64,000 bases of DNA from the NCBI GenBank assembly GCA_019914995.1, contig CM034136.1, positions 263,270 to 327,269 on the forward strand. The letters run 5' to 3'. This DNA comes from Acanthochlamys bracteata. Taxonomy: Eukaryota; Streptophyta; Magnoliopsida; Pandanales; Velloziaceae. Of this stretch, positions 58,917-64,000 are shown piece by piece. The notes beneath the pieces are model-generated. The model had not been told where the DNA came from. It saw only the letters and a list, made by a program, of their open reading frames with translations, and ran no database searches. How positions within the stretch are numbered: the first letter of the stretch is position 1; each line of letters starts with the position of its first letter. Position numbers and translations under genes: made by a program.

Positions 58917-59444
58917 AAGCATCTAGCTAACTCCCCTTCTGCATCAACTGTATGTTGTTTGTAATCAATTATTATCCGACAGAGTTCTGTTATTTGGTAG
59001 AATGTATTATACATTTTTTCTTTTCCCAAGATTGTATATAATCTGCTTATGGTTGATTGCATACTCAATCAATAAGAATTGAGAAACATAAATAATTGTA
59101 ATTATTGGAGTATTTTTAGCAATCATTATGCGATTCATGTTGGATGATTTCATGCATTCATTCTAGTAGTTTGAATAGTATCAGATAACAATTCTCTGCC
59201 TTTCAACTTCAAGCATGGAACAAAAAAATATTGAGAGTTATTTTTGGTCCTGATTAAAATCAGCAATAGTGTCAAAAAAATATTGATTTATACAATTGGA
59301 AAGAACCAAAAAGTTATCAAAATTAATGAATTTCCATCCAAACCAATATAGTGTCACCAACTTAATCTGCATTGAAGTTTCCTGCAACATCTTGTTTGCC
59401 TTTCGGCAAAATCAGGTGCAGGAGGCCAACAAGAAAGGCGTTTG
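58917..59444. other. Convergent 3' region of TGD4 and the pseudouridine synthase
   Basis: Both 3' UTRs. An acceptor-like TTGCAG| on the minus strand near 59391, paired with the donor-like AGC|GTGAGT near 59474, could add a further 3' exon to the pseudouridine synthase, but the frame that results is not recognisable. Confidence 0.45.
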
Positions 59445-61985
59445 TTAATAGAACAATAGTTTACATTTACTCACGCTATGTGTCCTACCAAAACTAGCTT
59501 GTGGATGGTAACCATCAGGAGGCTTTAGAACTTCAGGATCGTAGTTTACAGACATAAGACATAGTCCGTGAGGAGGAGCCGACAATGCAACCTTTGCAAG
59601 AACTTTACGATCACTTGCAGCTATAATCTCAGGGACAATACGAGGAGGCAATGCTTCTCTTCCAATCTGAAGCAGTAGAGCCACCTGCGGTGCAATATTT
59701 TATTTGGTTAAGGAAGTTGTCAAAAGAATGCAGAAAACTATGTACTATCAAAACTAAGAAACATTAGTGACACTTACAAGAATCAATTCAAGTCCTGATA
59801 TATTACTTCAAAACAGCTTGGTTATATGATGCAATGAAAGATGCACTACATAAATATTCTTTTAAATGAAACCTCATGTTTGCTAAGAGGTTGTTTTTCC
59901 CGTTATTCTGAAACGAAGATTAGTTTTGAGGTATATACATGCATAACACACACTTACAGAAATCACAAACTGATCTTGTAAGTTATGTAAGATGAGAAGT
60001 GATTCTGTTGATAAGAAATTCTTAAAGCATAGTGCCAGGATCTTATATGCATATATGGTCGTGATTCGTAACATATAACACAGATAGAAAAGTAAAAATT
60101 CAAACCTATTGGCTATGACGAAAATATTACCATGTTCCTGACTTGTCGAAATAAAAAACCTGTTCCTTCAACTTCAAGCTGCAGTGTCTCACCCTGCATG
60201 TTGACAACATCAAGTCATCATTACTACTAGCAGCAAGAAAAGCATGCTTAGCCTTGAAAAAATAAACTTACGAGAGCAAAATTGGACTGGCAAAGAAAAG
60301 AACTATGCAGTTAATATTTACCAATTCAGTTATGTCAAACCGAAAAATTTCTTTCAGTGGGTTTATCAACCGATCATTTCGAGCTACATTAGCAAAGGAA
60401 GAGAAATCATGTTTTCCAACAAAGTATTTTGCAGCCTCTCTCATGGTACCAGGATTTAGTTTATAAGCACTATGGTAGGCATAATGATTCTGAAAAGGAT
60501 CCATTACAGGGCTGTTATGTATCTTGTAGTGGTAAATCTTGCTTTTAGTAGAGAAACGAGCATGGAATTCAGGGCAGGCTGGACTGATCTCTCTGACACG
60601 GATTTCTGCAGGAAGTAGTCCATTAAGAGCCGCATGAATGGTGTCCAAGCTATCATAAGTAAATGGTGTAACAAAGTGCGCAACCTGAAATTCCAGAAAT
60701 GTTAAGACTTTGTTGTCAGATGATTAACAGATTCTGAATATCAAAGTACCTTATGAGAAAAGTAATATGATTGCTTATACATACATTTTTACATAGAGTC
60801 ATGAAGAGAACATACAGATCATAAGGAAACCTCTAAAACTTCTTTTACGCACAAGTGTCATAAAAATGCTCTTTGTTCATAATATGAATTTATGAGTCAG
60901 AAACAACATATTCAGACCTGCCCCCATGCATGAACTCCGGTATCAGTCCTGCTAGCTCCAACCAAACGTAGTTCCTTGCGGTCTAGCTTTGTTATACGAA
61001 TTAATGCCTTCTCAACAATGCACTGGACAGTAGGGGGCGATTCTTGATACTGCCATCCTGAAATTTAACTTCAAAACACTTTTAATGTCAGGACTAAAGT
61101 AGCAAATATACTCAAATCGAAACATATAAAATGAATCGCGCAGCTTTAAAAGGTACCAACATACGCGGAAATAGATCAAGAAAACCTTAACAATCATCCA
61201 ATATGCCTGAGGATAGCTTGTTATCAACAATAGACTAACCAACAATCTTTAAACTAACTCCTGCTGAAAGCAGTTACTTGTTTAGATGTGCTCATTCCGA
61301 ACATGATGAGTATGACCAGTACCATCAATGCAACGGCAAACAGGTATCAGTCCATACATAGAAACCAAAATGTGTAGAAAAATTGCTTATTTATTAGGTC
61401 CCAACAGTTTCATTTTGCTAGTCAATCGCTGCACGCTTAAACTACAAATGGATCCTTGAAGAAAGAAAAAAATCTCCAAACTTACCCAAAGCAGCAACCA
61501 AGAAATGCAAAAACAACGATCTCATGCACAACCAATCACAGGAACCACATGAATTCATCAAGGTTACCTAATTATCAGGTCCGCCTACTTCATCTCGCTA
61601 CTGACTACTACCAAAAGCTCAAAATCTACATTTTGGTTCCTCACAAAATTTCGAACTTCATCATAAGCAACAACCAACCACTTATCATCAGTAGAGAACT
61701 GAATTGAACTTAATCAAACCTGCGAACTTGGTACCATCATACGCAATGACCAATCTCCATTTATGGGCTCCAGGAATCGACACCGCCGATGGCATCGAAG
61801 ATCCTGAAGCATCTCCCACGCCATTAATTCCATCTTGTTGCTTATAATCAAAAACCAGATAAAAAAAATCAAGAATTAAACAAAAAAAGGAAACTTTACA
61901 AATCAGAGAGAGAGAGAGATTAGAGACATACAGAGAGATTTGAGAGTGATGAAGTAGGAAGAATCGAAGAGTAAGCAAAGGCCAT
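59445..61985 (-). CDS. TruA-type tRNA pseudouridine synthase
   Basis: Six exons on the minus strand: 61985-61932, 61840-61720, 61057-60918, 60684-60322, 60193-60131 and 59684-59445, giving 326 aa. Motifs in order: RLVIAYDGTKFAGWQYQ (N-terminal start of the TruA fold), GASRTDTGVHAWGQ with catalytic Asp97, FHARFSTKSKIYHYKI, KHDFSSFAN and GTGFLFRQVRNMVALLLQIG. The enzyme makes pseudouridine in the tRNA anticodon arm. The Ser-rich first exon (MAFAYSSILPTSSLSNLS) may be part of an organelle-targeting peptide. The start and the C-terminal end are the least certain parts: a donor-like AGC|GTGAGT occurs before the stop used here. It is next to TGD4, as I recall for the Arabidopsis pair At3g06950/At3g06960. 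Confidence 0.9.
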
Positions 61986-64000
61986 AGCACCAACAAGAGA
62001 CCATTTTTCTTCTGCTGCGGCTGATTCACTGTTTCTTGAAGAGAACGAACACGACAAATTATTACTTGGGCCGGATTGGGCCGAGCTGGTTTTGCCCAAT
62101 TATGGCCCTTAAAGACCTAATATTAATCTTTAGTATATATATATTTCTCTTTATAATTGCAAAATAGGAGCCTTTGAGAGTTTGAATCATAATATTGTTT
62201 ATTTTCTTTTTTTTTTTCATATAAAAAGCAATATTTCTTTTTTTTTTTTCATATAAAATTTTGAAATCGAAAGTAGCCAAATAAGGAAATAACCATGTAA
62301 TAATAAAAACTGGCTATATTTTGTTATTATTATAACGAAAATTGTGCCATTTTGAATTTGAAGTGAGTTATTAAAAAATAAATTATTTAAAAATAATTAA
62401 TTTAAATAGTGTTATTAAATTATTTTTTAAAAAATAAATAAGAAATGATAATATATATATTTTATCTGGAGCTAAAAGTGAGTTGAAAATAAATATTTAT
62501 AAAAAAAGTTAATGGTAAGTGTAAATAGAAAATCATGCTAAAAAGTTTATTTCGGAAATGGTTTTTGTGAGAAATCAGGTGGGTCCCACTGAAAATTCCC
62601 TAATTTTTTAATAACTGTTTTCCGTCATGATCGGGGGAAAAAAGAAGCGAAAAAAAGCCAGGGCAAGAGTGGGCCCCACACGTGACTCTCGTGGCCGGTG
62701 GGCTCATTTTCAAAACACGGCACCGGCCCAACAGACCCAAATTATTAGTGTGTTTGAAATTCCTAATTAAAAAAAAATTTAAATAAAATATTTCAATTTT
62801 TAAAAACTAACTTAATTGTTTATTAAAAACTATAAATATAATATAAATATTTACAATATATAACTTTTTATATTTTAATTTTTTTTTAAAATATTTATAA
62901 ACAAAATAAGATTTTTATAAAAATAAAAAAGATTATTTAAAATAATAAGTATTTTAAAAACACGACCCACTCAACCCCTACTCAACATCATAACTTAAAA
63001 AATGTCCGCAAAATGTTCAAAGAATTTTCTAAGTAACTAACTACAAAATACAGAGAGAATATTCTATAAAAGATTCGTAAGATAGTAATATACGTATGAT
63101 TTTATTATTATTATTGTTATCGTTGAATGTTGATTATGTTCTACGTGACTTGCATCCACATAGATCAATCTTATCTGCGAACTACTGAAGAAAATTTTGT
63201 ATGTAATATTAAAAACTTGTCTACGTACGTAATGTATAATTATCAAATTCCATTCTTGGAAGCCATTGATTCCAACTTTCATTTAATTCTTTATAATAAT
63301 TTTTCAATCTTGATTTGCTTAAGCGTTCAAGTTTGAATATACAATTAACAGCTTGGCATTTCGTTCGAAAAAAATATAATTTTAATTTTTTAACATATAT
63401 TTTTTAATAAATATTATATAAATTTTATTTAAAAATTTAAAAAATTTACGTAATAAATATATTATTAGTACTTATATTTATTTATTTATTAAGAGAAAGA
63501 TAAATTTTATTTTTAAAATAAAATTAAAATATTTTTTATTTCAGAAGCATTTTTAAACCACTCCTAAAATTCTATCACATTAGATAGAATCAATTAAAAT
63601 AAAAATATTTGCGTTATTTTATGTTATTTAAAAAATATCATTTTGCATGTTCGATAAGATAATCATACATTTCCAGATTTTTTTAGTTGTATAAATATTA
63701 GGATAATCATTAAGACATATTCTCTTTCATGTTTTACTGTACATTCGATTTAATACTGCTTCACATATTAAATTATATATTATTTTATTGATTATAATGC
63801 GAAGTATCAAACATAACTTTTAAAGAGATATTTGAATTATAAAATAAAGTTTATTTAAAGTGGAACTTTTTGTGATTTTTTAAATTTTATATTTTAATCT
63901 AAAAAAAATTCATAAACAAATTTATATGACGTACAGCTTTTTTTATAAATTTCAAATTAAAAACAATTATTAAATACTATAAAAAATATTAAAAATTAAA
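61986..64000. other. Intergenic DNA upstream of the pseudouridine synthase
   Basis: Proximal promoter with site II motifs (62067-62098), then A/T-rich DNA. A CACGTG G-box lies at 62679-62684 in a short GC-richer stretch (62625-62740). No coding sequence, RNA gene or complete element recognised to the end of the window. Confidence 0.5.
62067..62098. promoter_or_regulatory. Site II cluster upstream of the pseudouridine synthase
   Basis: TGGGCC at 62067-62072 and 62077-62082 plus GCCCA at 62094-62098, about 80-115 bp before the ATG. Two TGGGCC motifs 10 bp apart match the spacing typical of TCP-bound site II pairs. Confidence 0.6.

Overview
This is a plant nuclear window, almost certainly from a eudicot. 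Every gene is split by short AT-rich spliceosomal introns, mostly GT-AG. Several families are plant-specific or have plant architecture: CHUP1-like, TGD4, BAHD acyltransferases, DDB2 with an N-terminal zinc knuckle, and a plastid-type CBM20 protein. Intergenic DNA is very AT-rich, with microsatellites and small non-autonomous DNA transposons. I see no reverse transcriptase, gag or transposase reading frames, no CRISPR array and no bacterial operon. I cannot name the species.

Layout. 1-2667 (+): last seven exons of a SMARCAL1/CHR18-like annealing helicase. 3187-3258 (-): nuclear tRNA-Cys(GCA). 3805-6461 (-): CHUP1-like actin-associated protein, 7 exons. 6462-11205: AT-rich spacer with a hAT-like element at 9724-10467. 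11206-17253 (-): full-length ABCB transporter, 12 exons, 1309 aa. 20232-26457 (+): HAD-family 5'-nucleotidase, 17 exons, with a second hAT-like element in intron 4. 27228-28587 and 29309-30753 (-): tandem BAHD acyltransferases. 32863-33099 (+): unrecognised 78-aa protein with a duplicated leader. 33861-36101 (+): plastid-type CBM20 protein. 36763-39501 (-): RRM plus CCCH splicing protein (RBMX2/Ist3-like). 41554-44380 (-): Yippee-like zinc protein. 45199-45947: a second copy of the intron-4 element. 47152-51768 (+): DDB2. 52175-53418 (-): cis-prenyltransferase. 55835-58916 (+): TGD4 lipid-transfer protein. 59445-61985 (-): TruA-type tRNA pseudouridine synthase. 61986-64000: AT-rich intergenic DNA.

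How the genes fit together. This is not an operon or one pathway. Several adjacent pairs match neighbours I recall from Arabidopsis: CHR18 with a CHUP1-like gene, ABCB21 with a BAHD gene, DDB2 with a cis-prenyltransferase, and TGD4 with a pseudouridine synthase. The window therefore looks like conserved gene blocks joined together. Housekeeping genes carry TGGGCC/T (site II) clusters close to their starts, while the two BAHD genes have TATA boxes.

I reconstructed gene models by hand from splice signals and family conservation. Exon sums are in frame for every gene. UTRs and transcription starts are mostly unresolved. No fundamentally new system is evident. The most interesting items are three hAT-like elements with exact 8-bp target duplications (one carrying a perfect 44-bp palindrome), two GC-AG introns and a possible third, and the small unknown gene with its duplicated splice acceptor and start codon.
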